A DNA stretch of 64,000 nt from Polynucleobacter hallstattensis (GCF_018881835.1 NZ_JACVPO010000001.1:744001-808000); one strand, 5' to 3'; counted from the stretch's first letter, positions 19,453 to 30,905 are shown. Translations and numbers: made by a program. Notes: a model not told the origin generated them from the sequence alone.

Positions 19453-20570
19453 CTCTATTGAAGATCTTGCAGAAATCCCACACAACCTTACTCCCATTGA
19501 TGCTGATTTTTTTACTCAATTCGGCCCAAGGATACCTCCCTGAAGCGAACCCTCTAAGCACGCTTGAAGAGAGTCGCATCAGCCTTCAATTTAGCCAAAT
19601 TGAAGTAACTAAACTTTTGCAAGTTTTAGCCAAAATGGGAAATACCAATTTTCTCCTCAGCGAATCTATTGAGGGCAAAATCTCGGTCGATCTCAAGGAC
19701 ACCCCTTGGCAAAATGCCCTCCATTCCATACTTGCTAGCAGAGGGTTACGCTTGGTACGAAATGGCGATATTTACTGGATTGGTCCTCACGCAGAAATTC
19801 AGAGTTTTCAGAAATATCGTCGGGAAGATGCTGCGCTACCTTTTGGAGGCGATCATATTAATAGCCCACGCCAGATCCTCATAGAGGCTCGCATTGTCGA
19901 AGCTGATCAGCGCTTTGCCCGAGAATTGGGTGTCAAGTTGGGATACCAAGCCAATGGCATTGGCAATCGCCCAGACCAAAACGCAAGTGCAAACCTTGAT
20001 CTCGCAGGCACTGGCTTGGCTGGATACAACCCAGCCACCTTGGCTGCCACCTTGGTTTCCAAGAATGCGGCCCGACTCTTGCAAATGGAGCTCTCAGCAC
20101 TGGAGTCTGATGGCCAGGGTAAGATTCTCTCGAACCCCCGCATCATGACTGGCGATCAGGTTAAAGCCACGATTGAGCAGGGAACTGAACTACCCTACCA
20201 AGTCAGCTCACAAAGTGGGAGTAAATTACAGTTTCGCAAAGCCAATTTACGCCTAGAGGTCTTGCCCAAGATTCATCCCGATGGAAAGATCTCCATGCTA
20301 GTGGGGATCAATAAAGACACCATTGGTATGAAAACTGAACAGGGCTATGCGATTGATACTAAAAATCTCAGCTCTGAGGTCACCGTTGAAAATGGAGGTA
20401 CCGCCATTATTGGGGGGATCTTTCAAACCACCGAACGTGATGACGAGATCAAAGTTCCGCTCCTAGGCGATATTCCATTGATAGGGCATTTATTTCGCCA
20501 TAAATCCAAATTGGCGGATAAAACTGAACTATTAGTCTTCTTAACCCCCACCGTACTAGACAAACACTAA
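19449..20570 (+). CDS. Short secretin (PilQ/HofQ-like)
   Basis: An outer-membrane secretin of only 373 residues, about half of a normal PilQ. A signal peptide (cut near SAQG at 25-28) is followed by one STN/N0-type domain (about 43-110), a short linker, and the secretin domain (about 140-370) with the hallmark VPLLGDIPLIGHLFRHKSK and the terminal ELLVFLTPTVL. AMIN domains and extra N-domains of PilQ are missing. HofQ of E. coli and competence-type secretins are similarly small. It starts with GTG overlapping the upstream stop. It is not obviously broken: the frame is intact and the core motifs are conserved. A role in DNA uptake or in a simplified type IV pilus is plausible but unproven. Confidence 0.88.
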   Translation: MTLLKILQKSHTTLLPLMLIFLLNSAQGYLPEANPLSTLEESRISLQFSQIEVTKLLQVLAKMGNTNFLLSESIEGKISVDLKDTPWQNALHSILASRGLRLVRNGDIYWIGPHAEIQSFQKYRREDAALPFGGDHINSPRQILIEARIVEADQRFARELGVKLGYQANGIGNRPDQNASANLDLAGTGLAGYNPATLAATLVSKNAARLLQMELSALESDGQGKILSNPRIMTGDQVKATIEQGTELPYQVSSQSGSKLQFRKANLRLEVLPKIHPDGKISMLVGINKDTIGMKTEQGYAIDTKNLSSEVTVENGGTAIIGGIFQTTERDDEIKVPLLGDIPLIGHLFRHKSKLADKTELLVFLTPTVLDKH

Positions 20571-20582
20571 TAAAATCACAGG

Positions 20583-21107
20583 GTGAACTCTTCATCTAAC
20601 AATATCTTTCTAATTGGCCTCATGGGCGCTGGGAAGTCGACCGTGGGTAAATTGCTAGCCAAAAAGTTAGAGCGTCGCTTTTTAGATGCTGACCATGTGA
20701 TTGAAGATCGTTGTGGAGTCAAAATTCCCGTCATCTTCGAAATGGAAGGTGAAGATGGATTTCGCAAACGTGAGGCTCAGGCCATCAATGACATTACGGG
20801 CGAACATGATGTCATTTTGGCTACCGGTGGCGGCGCTGTTCTTCTGCCTGAGAATCGAAAATTTCTCAGTGAAAGAGGAGTGGTAATTTATCTCCATGCC
20901 AATCCCATGGAGTTATGGCATCGCACTAAAGGTGGTGAAGGTCGGCCTCTTCTTAAAAATGGAGATGCAAAAAAGATTCTAGAAAACCTCTACGCTATTC
21001 GCGATCCCTTGTATCGTGAAATTGCTGACTATGTTATTGAGACTGGGAAACCCAGCGTCAATCAGCTGGTCAACACTTTAATCATGCAACTCGAACTCTC
21101 CGCATAA
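20583..21107 (+). CDS. aroK: Shikimate kinase
   Basis: Phosphorylates shikimate at the 3-hydroxyl using ATP, in the chorismate pathway. The 174 residues show Walker [10 protein letters not shown] (12-20), the shikimate-binding Asp in FLDADHVIE (33-40), TGGGAVL (81-87) and the lid GGEGRPLL (117-124). The start is GTG at 20583; it is the only start placing Walker A at the usual distance, although the Shine-Dalgarno is poor. It lies 12 bp after the secretin and 8 bp before aroB, the pilQ-aroK-aroB order known from other proteobacteria. Confidence 0.97.
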   Translation: MNSSSNNIFLIGLMGAGKSTVGKLLAKKLERRFLDADHVIEDRCGVKIPVIFEMEGEDGFRKREAQAINDITGEHDVILATGGGAVLLPENRKFLSERGVVIYLHANPMELWHRTKGGEGRPLLKNGDAKKILENLYAIRDPLYREIADYVIETGKPSVNQLVNTLIMQLELSA

Positions 21108-21115
21108 ATTTATCC

Positions 21116-22198
21116 ATGAAAACATTAGAAGTTGATCTAGGTGATCGTAGCTACCCTATTCATATTGGTACAGATTTAATAGATCAAGCGCAATTATTTA
21201 GCGCCTGTGAAAAAGCAACATCGATTTATATTGTTAGCAATACGACTGTTGCTCCTTTGTATGCAGAGCGCCTCACCAAGACTTTAGAAAAACAAGGTAA
21301 GCCGGTCAGGACGATTGTCTTGCCTGACGGAGAGTCTTATAAGGACTGGAAAAATCTTCAGTTAATTTTTGATGACCTCCTCAAATATGGAGCCGATCGT
21401 CAAACTATGTTGGTGGCTTTAGGTGGTGGCGTTATTGGAGACATGACTGGCTTTGCTGCTGCAAGCTTTATGCGCGGCATTCGCTTCATTCAAGTCCCAA
21501 CAACTTTACTAGCCCAGGTGGACTCCTCTGTTGGCGGCAAGACGGGCATTAATCATCCGCTGGGGAAAAATATGATTGGGGCGTTTCATCAGCCAGTAGC
21601 GGTCATTGCCGATCTCAATACCTTGAAGACATTGCCTGCTCGCGAACTCTCTGCAGGTCTAGCTGAAGTGGTTAAACATGGTGCCATTGCAGATGCTGAG
21701 TTCTTAAGTTGGATTGAAGTAAATGCAAAAGCTTTACTAGCTTGCGACACCGCCGCAATGGCGCATGCGGTCTTACGCTCTTGCGAAATTAAATCGGCCG
21801 TAGTGTCAGCCGATGAAAGAGAAGGTGGCATTCGAGCCACATTGAATTTTGGGCATACCTTTGGTCATGCGATCGAAGCGGGCATGGGCTATGGCGAGTG
21901 GTTGCATGGTGAAGCTGTTGGTTGCGGTATGGTCATGGGTGCAGACCTCTCAAGACGCCTAAACTTCATCACTCAAGATGAAGTTAATCGCCTCACTCAA
22001 ATTATTCAATCCATGAATCTGCCGATAGCACCACCCAAGTTTGGCGCACAGCGTTATATGGAATTAATGCAAGTAGATAAAAAGACTGAGGGCGGACAAA
22101 TCCGCTACGTCGTTTTAGAGAAGATTGGCAAAGCCCAAATTAAGAGCGTTCCCGATGCTCAGGTTATAGAGACCTTAACGGCGACCGGGGCAGTTTAA
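21116..22198 (+). CDS. aroB: 3-dehydroquinate synthase
   Basis: Converts DAHP to 3-dehydroquinate, the second step of the chorismate pathway, using NAD and a divalent metal. The 360 residues carry NAD-binding GGGVIGD (103-109), the substrate block [18 protein letters not shown] (129-146) and the metal ligands E184, H247 and H264 (in [17 protein letters not shown] and WLHGE). It is the last gene of the plus-strand set; cyaY converges on it with 13 bp between the stops, with no obvious terminator in that gap. Confidence 0.98.
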   Translation: MKTLEVDLGDRSYPIHIGTDLIDQAQLFSACEKATSIYIVSNTTVAPLYAERLTKTLEKQGKPVRTIVLPDGESYKDWKNLQLIFDDLLKYGADRQTMLVALGGGVIGDMTGFAAASFMRGIRFIQVPTTLLAQVDSSVGGKTGINHPLGKNMIGAFHQPVAVIADLNTLKTLPARELSAGLAEVVKHGAIADAEFLSWIEVNAKALLACDTAAMAHAVLRSCEIKSAVVSADEREGGIRATLNFGHTFGHAIEAGMGYGEWLHGEAVGCGMVMGADLSRRLNFITQDEVNRLTQIIQSMNLPIAPPKFGAQRYMELMQVDKKTEGGQIRYVVLEKIGKAQIKSVPDAQVIETLTATGAV

Positions 22199-22211
22199 GT
22201 TTCTAGCTTAC

Positions 22212-22595
22212 TTATTTCTGAAGCAGGCCAATAGTGATCACCTGACCAGCTTGAACACTGGCAAATTCGGATAAGTCGCCCAGCAGTTCGCGCCCAGTTT
22301 TAGTATCTAACCACAGTGGGGAGCCTAAAGTACCCGCCCAACGGTAGTGATAACCGCCAGATTTAGCCGCCACCCAAATCTCGTGCAAAGGGGGCTGGGT
22401 ATTGACCACTATCACGCTGCGATCTCTGAACCGAATATTAATCACGTTTCCACCCTGGCGCTCCACATCCAGATCGAGGTCTAGTGCATCGTCTGCAGCT
22501 TCTAGGGCTACTTCGATGGACTCCAATAAATTACTACCCAACTGATGAAATTGCTTATCGTCAATGGTTTCTACAGTTAAATTGCCTGGCTTCAT
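22212..22595 (-). CDS. cyaY: Frataxin homologue CyaY
   Basis: Iron-binding protein that modulates iron-sulfur cluster assembly by IscS. The acidic first helix is visible (LLESIEVALEAADDALDLDLDVE), then the beta sheet with GGNVINIRF and the family block PPLHEIWVAAKSGGYHYRW. The frame is open to 22640, but the ATG at 22595 has AGGA 7 nt upstream, whereas the two earlier Met codons have no Shine-Dalgarno, so I use 127 residues. It is divergent from lptM, and their start regions share about 45 bp. Confidence 0.93.
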   Translation of the reverse strand: MKPGNLTVETIDDKQFHQLGSNLLESIEVALEAADDALDLDLDVERQGGNVINIRFRDRSVIVVNTQPPLHEIWVAAKSGGYHYRWAGTLGSPLWLDTKTGRELLGDLSEFASVQAGQVITIGLLQK

Positions 22596-22642
22596 ATTAG
22601 AGTCCTGCATGCTATATTCAATCATTCGTTTTAGAGACATTC

Positions 22643-22834
22643 ATGATAGCGATTCTTAAAAGAACTCTTGGTATTAGCCTTCTAATATCCCTTGTTGGAT
22701 GTGGGGTTAGAGGCCCCTTATATTTGCCAAATGTGCCGCCAGCACCTAATCCTCCTGCTGAGCCAGAGCCTAAAGGCAAGCTCTATCCACCCCAAAGCCC
22801 TTCAGCCCCTAACTCCACATCGGCCAAGCAATGA
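22643..22834 (+). CDS. lptM: Small outer-membrane lipoprotein LptM (YifL-like)
   Basis: A 63-residue lipoprotein. The signal peptide ends in the lipobox LVGC, with Cys20 as the lipidated residue. The mature start CGVRGPLYLP matches the C-G-x-x-GPLY-x-P motif of the LptM/YifL family, which helps LptD mature in E. coli. The remainder is a Pro/Ser-rich tail. The stop overlaps the lysA ATG (ATGA). The same lipoprotein-lysA pairing is common in proteobacteria. Confidence 0.88.
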   Translation: MIAILKRTLGISLLISLVGCGVRGPLYLPNVPPAPNPPAEPEPKGKLYPPQSPSAPNSTSAKQ

Positions 22835-24129
22835 CAAGTAAAGCGATCCCACTCCCCGACTTAGCTGGATTTACAGAACGAAATGGTACTTGGTATGCAG
22901 AGGAAATTCCTTTGCTAGATTTGGCAAAGGAATTTGGCACACCCCTGTATGTCTACAGCAAAAAAGCGTTGACCGAAGCTTATCAGGCCTATGACAAAGC
23001 TTGCGTAGATTCCTCTGGAAAAAGACGAGCTCGCGTTCACTATGCGATGAAGGCGAATAGCAACTTAGCAGTGATTGATTGCTTTAAAAAATTAGGCTCT
23101 GGCTTTGACTTAGTCAGCGGCGGTGAATTAGCGCGCGCTCTTGCTATTGGCGCAGATCCAAAAAGTTTAGTGTTTGCCGGTGTTGGTAAATCTGCTCACG
23201 AAATTGCGCAAGCCTTGAAAGTCGGCGTTAAATGCATCAACGTAGAGTCAATTGCAGAGCTCCACCAAATTAATCGGGTTGCTACTGAGCTCAATTGCCG
23301 CGCCCCAATTTCCTTGCGCGTGAATCCCGATGTGGATGCACAAACGCATCCTTACATTTCTACTGGACTAAAAGGCAATAAATTTGGTATCGCTTATCAC
23401 GAGGTTTTAAAAACATATCGTGAAGCTGCATTGCTGTCACAGATTGATGTGGTTGGTATTGACTGTCATATTGGTTCCCAGATCACAAACACCGCACCCT
23501 ATCTTGACGCGCTTGATAAAGTGCTCGAGCTAGTGACTCAATTGAAAAAAGAAGGTATTGAGATCCACCATCTTGATTTAGGTGGCGGTCTTGGTATTTC
23601 TTATGGCGACGATAACCCGCCAGATATTACCGAGTTCACTAACACCTTACTCAACCGCGTTGCTGAATCTGGCTTTGGTCATCTCGATATTGTCTTGGAG
23701 CCTGGTAGATCCTTAGTGGGCAATGCTGGCGTGCTCTTGACTCAAGTGGAATATCTCAAGCCTGGTGCTGAGAAAAACTTTTGCATTGTGGATGCAGCAA
23801 TGACAGAGTTGATGCGCCCAGCGCTCTACGAGGCTTATCACGGGATAGTTCCAGCACAAACCAAGCAAGTTATAAGCTCTACTTATGACGTCGTTGGACC
23901 CGTATGTGAATCTGGTGACTGGCTTGGAAGAGATCGTCAGCTTGCGATTGAAGAAGGTGATCTGCTAGCCATTCTGTCTGCTGGTGCTTATGGCTTTGTG
24001 ATGGCTTCCAATTACAACACCAGGCCAAAACCTGCAGAGATCATGGTTGATGGCAAGAATGCCTATGTCATTCGTGCACGTGAAAACATTGCTGATCTCT
24101 TTGCTAGTGAAGCTACCTTGCCAGATTAA
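22831..24129 (+). CDS. lysA: Diaminopimelate decarboxylase
   Basis: PLP enzyme that decarboxylates meso-diaminopimelate to L-lysine, the last step of lysine synthesis. The 432 residues show the PLP lysine K74 in YAMKANSN, the HIGSQI and GGGLGI phosphate-binding segments, EPGRSLVG, and the CESGDWLGRDR active-site block near residue 360. Its ATG overlaps the lptM stop, giving coupled translation. A strong bidirectional terminator follows 31 bp after the stop. Confidence 0.98.
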   Translation: MTSKAIPLPDLAGFTERNGTWYAEEIPLLDLAKEFGTPLYVYSKKALTEAYQAYDKACVDSSGKRRARVHYAMKANSNLAVIDCFKKLGSGFDLVSGGELARALAIGADPKSLVFAGVGKSAHEIAQALKVGVKCINVESIAELHQINRVATELNCRAPISLRVNPDVDAQTHPYISTGLKGNKFGIAYHEVLKTYREAALLSQIDVVGIDCHIGSQITNTAPYLDALDKVLELVTQLKKEGIEIHHLDLGGGLGISYGDDNPPDITEFTNTLLNRVAESGFGHLDIVLEPGRSLVGNAGVLLTQVEYLKPGAEKNFCIVDAAMTELMRPALYEAYHGIVPAQTKQVISSTYDVVGPVCESGDWLGRDRQLAIEEGDLLAILSAGAYGFVMASNYNTRPKPAEIMVDGKNAYVIRARENIADLFASEATLPD

Positions 24130-24160
24130 ATTAACTTCCCTTGGTAAATTCCAGGCAATA

Positions 24161-24189
24161 AAAAACCCCGCTACATCAGCGGGGTTTTT
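24161..24189. terminator. Bidirectional intrinsic terminator between lysA and the cytochrome c gene
   Basis: AAAAACCCCGCT (24161-24172) pairs with AGCGGGGTTTTT (24178-24189) around a 5-nt loop. The 7-bp GC-rich core is flanked by A5 and T5, so it can terminate lysA on the plus strand and the convergent cytochrome gene on the minus strand. Confidence 0.88.
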
Positions 24190-24209
24190 GTTTTGTACTT
24201 AGGTAACGA

Positions 24210-24935
24210 TTAATGCAAACCTGCCATGTAATCAGAAACAGCTTTCATCTCTTGATCAGAAAGCTTCGTAGCAATTGTTGTCATCTGAGTACTATTTTTA
24301 CGAGTACCTTCACGGAAACCCACTAACTGATTGTAGGAATACTCAGCCCACTGTCCACCTTGGCGTGGGTATTGCGCAGGAATGCCTGCACCATTAGGGC
24401 TGTGGCAACCAGCGCAGGCTGGAACACCCTTCGATGCAATACCGCCACCATAAATACTCTTACCCAAATCAAGAGCTTCTTTAGTTTGAGCCACACCTTG
24501 GGATGGAGCCTGCTGAGAAAGGAAAGTGCCAATATTGATCATATCTTGCTCAGTTAAAGGCATAGACATGCCCATCATGATGGCATTGACTCTGGTACCT
24601 TCTTTAAAATTCTTCAACTGTTTTGCTGTGTATGCAGCATGCTGGGCAGACAACTTGGGCCAAGTTGCTACAGCACTCTGGCCCTTAGGACCATGACATG
24701 TAATACAGGCTACAACACCGCGAGTGGCATCTCCGGAGTTATAGAGTGTCTCACCAGCAGCGACATCAACTTTTGGTTTAGCTGGAGCAGCAGCCTTTGC
24801 CTCTGCAGCTGGGGCCATGGGTGCTGGATCAGCGGCATAAGCTTGTGTCGCAAGGCCGCTTAGAGCAAAAATAGACAGGGCTGCAAAGCCAGCACGTAAG
24901 CTAGTTAATTTGGAGATTTGAGGGGTTTGACGCAT
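24210..24935 (-). CDS. Dihaem cytochrome c (c4 type)
   Basis: Periplasmic dihaem cytochrome c. Two CxxCH sites (CITCH and CAGCH, at about 77-81 and 174-178 of this form) sit in two tandem homologous domains, each with a later Met (MGMSM; STQMT) that can serve as the axial ligand, as in cytochrome c4. I start at the Met at 24935 because AAGG lies about 9 nt upstream and it gives a clean signal peptide ending TQAYA; the longer frame to 24995 has no such support. An Ala/Pro-rich linker (PAPMAPAAEAKAAAPAKP) precedes the first domain. It probably passes electrons to a terminal oxidase. Confidence 0.9.
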   Translation of the reverse strand: MRQTPQISKLTSLRAGFAALSIFALSGLATQAYAADPAPMAPAAEAKAAAPAKPKVDVAAGETLYNSGDATRGVVACITCHGPKGQSAVATWPKLSAQHAAYTAKQLKNFKEGTRVNAIMMGMSMPLTEQDMINIGTFLSQQAPSQGVAQTKEALDLGKSIYGGGIASKGVPACAGCHSPNGAGIPAQYPRQGGQWAEYSYNQLVGFREGTRKNSTQMTTIATKLSDQEMKAVSDYMAGLH

Positions 24936-25049
24936 TATGTTTACCTTGGCAAAAATTCTTAAAAATGTTTGGGCCCTTACTTCTACAACTTTCACCCAAC
25001 ATTATGAGATATTTATTGATTTTGCGTGATTTTACAATAGCTTCTGGAC

Positions 25050-26718
<1,669 letters not shown>

Positions 26719-26732
26719 TTATCTAGGCGTGA

Positions 26733-26757
26733 ATGAATGGGCTCTAAACCCATTCAT
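26733..26757. terminator. Perfect 9-bp hairpin between convergent hemB and dsbD
   Basis: ATGAATGGG (26733-26741) and CCCATTCAT (26749-26757) flank a 7-nt loop midway between the two convergent stop codons. The position fits a shared terminator, but neither side has a true T run, so function is uncertain. Confidence 0.4.
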
Positions 26758-26769
26758 ATTTAAGATAAA

Positions 26770-28443
26770 TTAATTTCCCAGCACCTTTTTCAAGCGCTCA
26801 ACAAAACGTTGTGGTGGCATGTAGCCAATTACCCGTTGATCTTTTAATTCTTCTGAGTTGAGATCAAAAATCAAAATTCCAGGTGGGCCAAATAATCCAA
26901 AGCGATTTAGTAAAGCTTGATTCTCGGGACTGTTCTTTGTCACATCAGCTTGTATCAAAATAAATTTCTGCAACTCTTGATTTACTTCGGGATTAGCAAA
27001 CGTATTTATCTCCATCTCCTTGCAAGAGATGCACCAGTCTGCATAAAAATCTAAGAGCACTAGTTTCTTTTGTTCTTTTGCTTGGGCTAAGAATTGATCC
27101 AACTGCGCACTGGAGTCAATCACAGCAAAACTAGCTTTTCCAATCTGATGTTGGCGCTGACCATTAGCCGTTGTCTTGCTCACCTCATCACTGCCATTTT
27201 GTAACAAGGGGGATGCAATCCAGGCTGCAGTTGCTACCAATAAAACGCCTAATGTTCTTTGTAGCCAGACCATCCAAATACCAGTGGATGGAATTAAGAT
27301 GCGAGCCTCAATGGCAATAAACAGGAGTGGCAATCCCATGCCTAAAGCCATTACAAAAAGGAGTCCGGCCCCCAAGCTCATTGAGCCCGTTTGAGCAATA
27401 AAAGTGAGCACCCCAGCTAAGGGCGCTGTAATACAGGGGCTAGCAACTAATGTGGAGATTCCGCCCAAAGCAAACGCACCCGCAAAGCTCCCCCCCTTGT
27501 GACGTCCTGCTAATTGATCCACCTTTTGCTGCCATGATTGGGGCATTCTGAGCTCGTATAGGCCAAATAGACTCCCTGATAAGGCTAATAGCAGCAATGC
27601 AAACCCAATTAGCGCTATAGGGCTTTGTAAGGCTCTCTGAACGCTGCCGCCTAAGGCGGCCATCAAGACCCCCGCTAATGCATAGACACAAGCCATTCCA
27701 AGTACATAGGCGGCCGCCAATAGGCTTGCACGACTCTTAGTAATAGATTGCTTACCCTGCGCTCCAAACACGATGCTCGACAAGATTGGCAACATTGGAA
27801 GAACGCAAGGCGTAAAAGCTAATGCCAGGCCCAAAATGAAAAATGCCAAGAATAGATATCCTGTGGGCGTGCTCTCTAAAAAACGACTAATGACATTAAC
27901 ATCATCACGCTCACGCCAAACGTCCATCAAGCTCAATGCTGTTTTTGAATCCTTGCTTGACTCAACTCCACTCATCAATTCTGGTATCGGCCTAGCCTTT
28001 ACTCCAGGACCTGAAAGTAAAAATTTCAGAGTCATTGGCGGATAACAAATCCCAGCTTCAGCGCAGCCTTGTAATTCCAGCTCCAAATATAGAGGCTTTC
28101 CTGCTTCTGCTTTTTTATCTAGGGTGAGCAGAAATGCCTGCTTATAAACCTGCATTTTCTTTTGAAAAGTCTCATCAAACTTTTCAATTCCAGCAGGGAG
28201 CGAAACCTTTACCAACTCTAATTTATTGGGCTCAGAGCCCATCTTGAAATGGAGAGACTCTTGATAGATGTAATAACCCTTAGCCGGAAAAATTTCTAAC
28301 TCAACATCATTCGTATTTGTTACCCAAGTTGCTTCGGCCTGAAATGCTTTCTCAGGCGGAAGAAATTCTGGCGCAGCAAATGCACTGTCAAAAATAACTA
28401 GCAGGGCTACTAATACTGGTAGGAATTTACGAAGCAATCTCAT
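26770..28443 (-). CDS. dsbD: Thiol:disulfide interchange protein DsbD
   Basis: Moves electrons from cytoplasmic thioredoxin to periplasmic DsbC and cytochrome c maturation factors. From the Met at 28443, chosen for its signal peptide (ending DSAFA), the protein is 557 residues. It has three parts: a periplasmic alpha domain with the Cys pair C127/C133 (CAEAGIC), an eight-helix membrane domain with FTPCVLP and ASPCITAPL supplying the other Cys pair, and a C-terminal thioredoxin domain with CISC (471-474) in FYADWCISCKEME. All six redox cysteines are present. It follows cutA by 5 bp, the same cutA-dsbD pair as in E. coli. Confidence 0.96.
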   Translation of the reverse strand: MRLLRKFLPVLVALLVIFDSAFAAPEFLPPEKAFQAEATWVTNTNDVELEIFPAKGYYIYQESLHFKMGSEPNKLELVKVSLPAGIEKFDETFQKKMQVYKQAFLLTLDKKAEAGKPLYLELELQGCAEAGICYPPMTLKFLLSGPGVKARPIPELMSGVESSKDSKTALSLMDVWRERDDVNVISRFLESTPTGYLFLAFFILGLALAFTPCVLPMLPILSSIVFGAQGKQSITKSRASLLAAAYVLGMACVYALAGVLMAALGGSVQRALQSPIALIGFALLLLALSGSLFGLYELRMPQSWQQKVDQLAGRHKGGSFAGAFALGGISTLVASPCITAPLAGVLTFIAQTGSMSLGAGLLFVMALGMGLPLLFIAIEARILIPSTGIWMVWLQRTLGVLLVATAAWIASPLLQNGSDEVSKTTANGQRQHQIGKASFAVIDSSAQLDQFLAQAKEQKKLVLLDFYADWCISCKEMEINTFANPEVNQELQKFILIQADVTKNSPENQALLNRFGLFGPPGILIFDLNSEELKDQRVIGYMPPQRFVERLKKVLGN

Positions 28444-28448
28444 AGTGC

Positions 28449-28781
28449 TTACTTTACCTCGGCCTCTACCCATTTACCATAATGCGCCTCGTATTTTTCA
28501 GGAGCATATGCAATCAGTTCGGGTAGATCATAGGGATGATGACTTTTTATGAAATTAGAAATATCCGTCCATTGATCTGCAATTGTTTTTGCTGACAGTA
28601 GAACTTCCTTTCCTTCGCAAATCTTGCCATCCCACCGATAGATTGAATGTATACCCTCTTGAATTTGTACGCAGGCAGCTAATCGACCCTCAATCAATTG
28701 ATATGCCATTTTCTTTGCATCTTGAAGGGATGCAAAAGTGGTGACAACAATTAACAACTCAGTAGATTTATCAGGGGTCAT
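28449..28781 (-). CDS. cutA: Divalent cation tolerance protein CutA
   Basis: A 110-residue CutA1-family trimeric protein. Visible are VVTTFASLQDAKKMAYQLIEGRLAACVQI at the N-terminus, the conserved YRWDGKI turn, and HPYDLPELIAY with the invariant P-Y-x-x-P-E. The family is linked to copper tolerance in E. coli but its biochemical role is unclear. It begins about 25 bp after the alpha-operon terminator and immediately precedes dsbD. Confidence 0.94.
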   Translation of the reverse strand: MTPDKSTELLIVVTTFASLQDAKKMAYQLIEGRLAACVQIQEGIHSIYRWDGKICEGKEVLLSAKTIADQWTDISNFIKSHHPYDLPELIAYAPEKYEAHYGKWVEAEVK

Positions 28782-28804
28782 GACATATTTATAACTGTAT
28801 AAAT

Positions 28805-28833
28805 GAAAAAAGCCAGACCGAAGCCTGGCTTTG
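28805..28833 (-). terminator. Terminator of the alpha operon (after rplQ)
   Basis: On the minus strand AGCCAGGC and GTCTGGCT form an 8-bp stem (one G-U pair) closed by a cUUCGg tetraloop, followed by six T residues. It lies 17-45 bp after the rplQ stop. It ends the long ribosomal-protein run before cutA. Confidence 0.88.
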
Positions 28834-28849
28834 AATCTTGCTAAAGGGC

Positions 28850-29242
28850 CTAAGCCTCTTGAGCTACTGCTGTTTCTTCAACCTCTGGACGATCTACCAA
28901 CTCAACTAAAGCCATTGGTGCATTGTCACCATGACGGAAGCCAAACTTTAAAATACGAAGGTAGCCACCTGGACGAGTTGCGTAACGTGGGCCGAGCTCT
29001 GTGAAGAGTTTGGTCACGATATCGCGATCGCGTGTGCGATTGAATGCTAAGCGACGGTTTGCTAAGTTATCTTTTTTACCCAAGGTAATCAAAGGCTCAA
29101 CAACCATGCGCAATTCTTTAGCTTTTGGCAAAGTGGTTTTAATCACTTCGTGCTCCAAAAGAGAATTGGACATATTGCGCAGCATCGCCAAGCGATGTGA
29201 TGATGTTCTGTTTAGTTTGCGTAAGCCGTTTCCGTGACGCAT
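28850..29242 (-). CDS. rplQ: 50S ribosomal protein L17
   Basis: Large-subunit protein near the exit tunnel. The opening [24 protein letters not shown] and the following [18 protein letters not shown] are the L17 signature. At 130 residues it is normal, with a short acidic tail ([10 protein letters not shown]). Last gene of the alpha operon, 16 bp after rpoA and just before a strong terminator. Confidence 0.98.
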   Translation of the reverse strand: MRHGNGLRKLNRTSSHRLAMLRNMSNSLLEHEVIKTTLPKAKELRMVVEPLITLGKKDNLANRRLAFNRTRDRDIVTKLFTELGPRYATRPGGYLRILKFGFRHGDNAPMALVELVDRPEVEETAVAQEA

Positions 29243-29258
29243 GATGCTTCCTTTCTAA

Positions 29259-30239
29259 TTATTTCTCGAGGTTAGCTGGAGGCCAGCTTTCGAGTTTCAT
29301 GCCAAGACTTAAGCCACGAGCCGCCAATACATCTTTGATTTCGTTCAAAGACTTACGACCTAAATTAGGCGTCTTCAACAATTCATTCTCTGTACGTTGA
29401 ATCAAGTCACCGATGTAGTAAATGTTCTCAGCCTTCAAGCAGTTTGCAGAGCGTACTGTGAGTTCAAGATCATCAACCGGACGCATCAACATTGGATCAA
29501 CCATTGAAGAGCGGCTTGGGGCAAGATCACCAGAAACTTCGCTGCTTTCGAGGGCTGCGAATACAACTAATTGATCAACCAAAATGGTAGCGGCTTGACG
29601 AATTGCCTCTTCAGGAGATAACACACCGTTTGTTTCGATTGTCATTACGAGACGATCGAGGTCAGTACGTTGTTCAACACGAGCAGATTCAACTGCATAG
29701 CTAACACGGCTTACTGGGCTAAATGAGGCATCCAATACGATACGACCAATAATCTTGGTAGTTTCGTCATGGTATTGACGCATATTGCCTGGTACATAGC
29801 CACGGCCTTTTTCAACCTTGATCTGCATATCCAACTTGCCACCAGCTGACAAGTGGGCGATAACGTGATCAGGATTGATGATTTCTACATCATGTGGCAA
29901 GTCGATATCTTTTGCTGTAACGACGCCTGGGCCTTCTTTACGCAAATTAATGGTCACTTCATCACGTGACTGCAACTTAAATACGATACCTTTGAGGTTC
30001 AACAAAAGGTTAACTACATCCTCTTGAACGCCATCTAATGTGGAGTATTCATGAACAACACCAGCGATTGCTACTTCAGTTGGTGCATAACCAACCATTG
30101 AGGATAACAAAACACGACGTAATGCATTACCGAGTGTGTGGCCATAACCACGCTCGAACGGCTCCATAACAACCTTAGCTTGGTTGGCAGTAAGCGCTTC
30201 AACAGAAATAATTTTTGGCTTGAGCAAATTTGTTTGCAT
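29259..30239 (-). CDS. rpoA: RNA polymerase subunit alpha
   Basis: Alpha subunit (326 residues). The N-terminal domain has the assembly signature [21 protein letters not shown]. The C-terminal domain, which binds UP elements and activators, is visible from about residue 245 with [27 protein letters not shown] and [17 protein letters not shown]. Both domains are intact. It sits between rpsD and rplQ in the standard alpha-operon order, so its supply is tied to ribosomal-protein synthesis. Confidence 0.99.
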   Translation of the reverse strand: MQTNLLKPKIISVEALTANQAKVVMEPFERGYGHTLGNALRRVLLSSMVGYAPTEVAIAGVVHEYSTLDGVQEDVVNLLLNLKGIVFKLQSRDEVTINLRKEGPGVVTAKDIDLPHDVEIINPDHVIAHLSAGGKLDMQIKVEKGRGYVPGNMRQYHDETTKIIGRIVLDASFSPVSRVSYAVESARVEQRTDLDRLVMTIETNGVLSPEEAIRQAATILVDQLVVFAALESSEVSGDLAPSRSSMVDPMLMRPVDDLELTVRSANCLKAENIYYIGDLIQRTENELLKTPNLGRKSLNEIKDVLAARGLSLGMKLESWPPANLEK

Positions 30240-30262
30240 ATTTTTTCCTTGAGAGTGCCTAA

Positions 30263-30886
30263 TTAGCGTGAATACAATTCGACGATCAAACTTTCATTAA
30301 TTTCGCCGCTAATGTCTTCACGGTCAGGCACCTGCTTAAATGTTCCCTCCAGCTTCGCTGCGTCGACTGATACCCAGCCAACTGCCGCCATCTGCTGAAC
30401 CAAATTGAGTGATTCTGTAATACGTGCTTGCTTCTTCGCTTTTTCACGAATAGCAACTACATCACCAGGTTTGACCTGAATAGATGGAATATTTACTGGG
30501 CTACCATTGAGCAAAATTGCGCAATGGGAAACCAATTGACGCGCTTCAGCACGAGTAGAACCAAAGCCCATACGATAAACAACGTTATCAAGGCGTGATT
30601 CCAACAACTGAAGTAATGTTGAGCCAGTATTACCCTTACGACGCTCAGCTTCTGCGAAATAACGACGGAACTGACGCTCTAGAATTCCGTACATACGCTT
30701 AACCTTTTGCTTTTCACGCAATTGATTACCGTAATCAGAAGTTCTTGAGCCAGATGTACGGCCATGTTGACCAGGCTTAGTATCTAACTTGCACTTGTCT
30801 GACAGGGCGCGACGTGCGCTCTTTAAAAATAAGTCGGTACCTTCCCGACGTGCTAATTTGGCCTTAGGCCCTAAGTAACGTGCCAC
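30263..30886 (-). CDS. rpsD: 30S ribosomal protein S4
   Basis: Primary 16S-binding protein and, in E. coli, the translational repressor of the alpha operon. The frame extends to 30934, but the correct start is GTG at 30886: it has AAAGGAAAG 5 nt upstream and yields the conserved N-terminus [19 protein letters not shown] (207 residues). The S4 RNA-binding domain is at about 97-160 ([21 protein letters not shown]). A GNRA-capped hairpin lies 20-38 bp upstream of the start. Confidence 0.98.
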   Translation of the reverse strand: MARYLGPKAKLARREGTDLFLKSARRALSDKCKLDTKPGQHGRTSGSRTSDYGNQLREKQKVKRMYGILERQFRRYFAEAERRKGNTGSTLLQLLESRLDNVVYRMGFGSTRAEARQLVSHCAILLNGSPVNIPSIQVKPGDVVAIREKAKKQARITESLNLVQQMAAVGWVSVDAAKLEGTFKQVPDREDISGEINESLIVELYSR

Positions 30887-30905
30887 GATGCTTTCCTTTC
30901 TTTGC

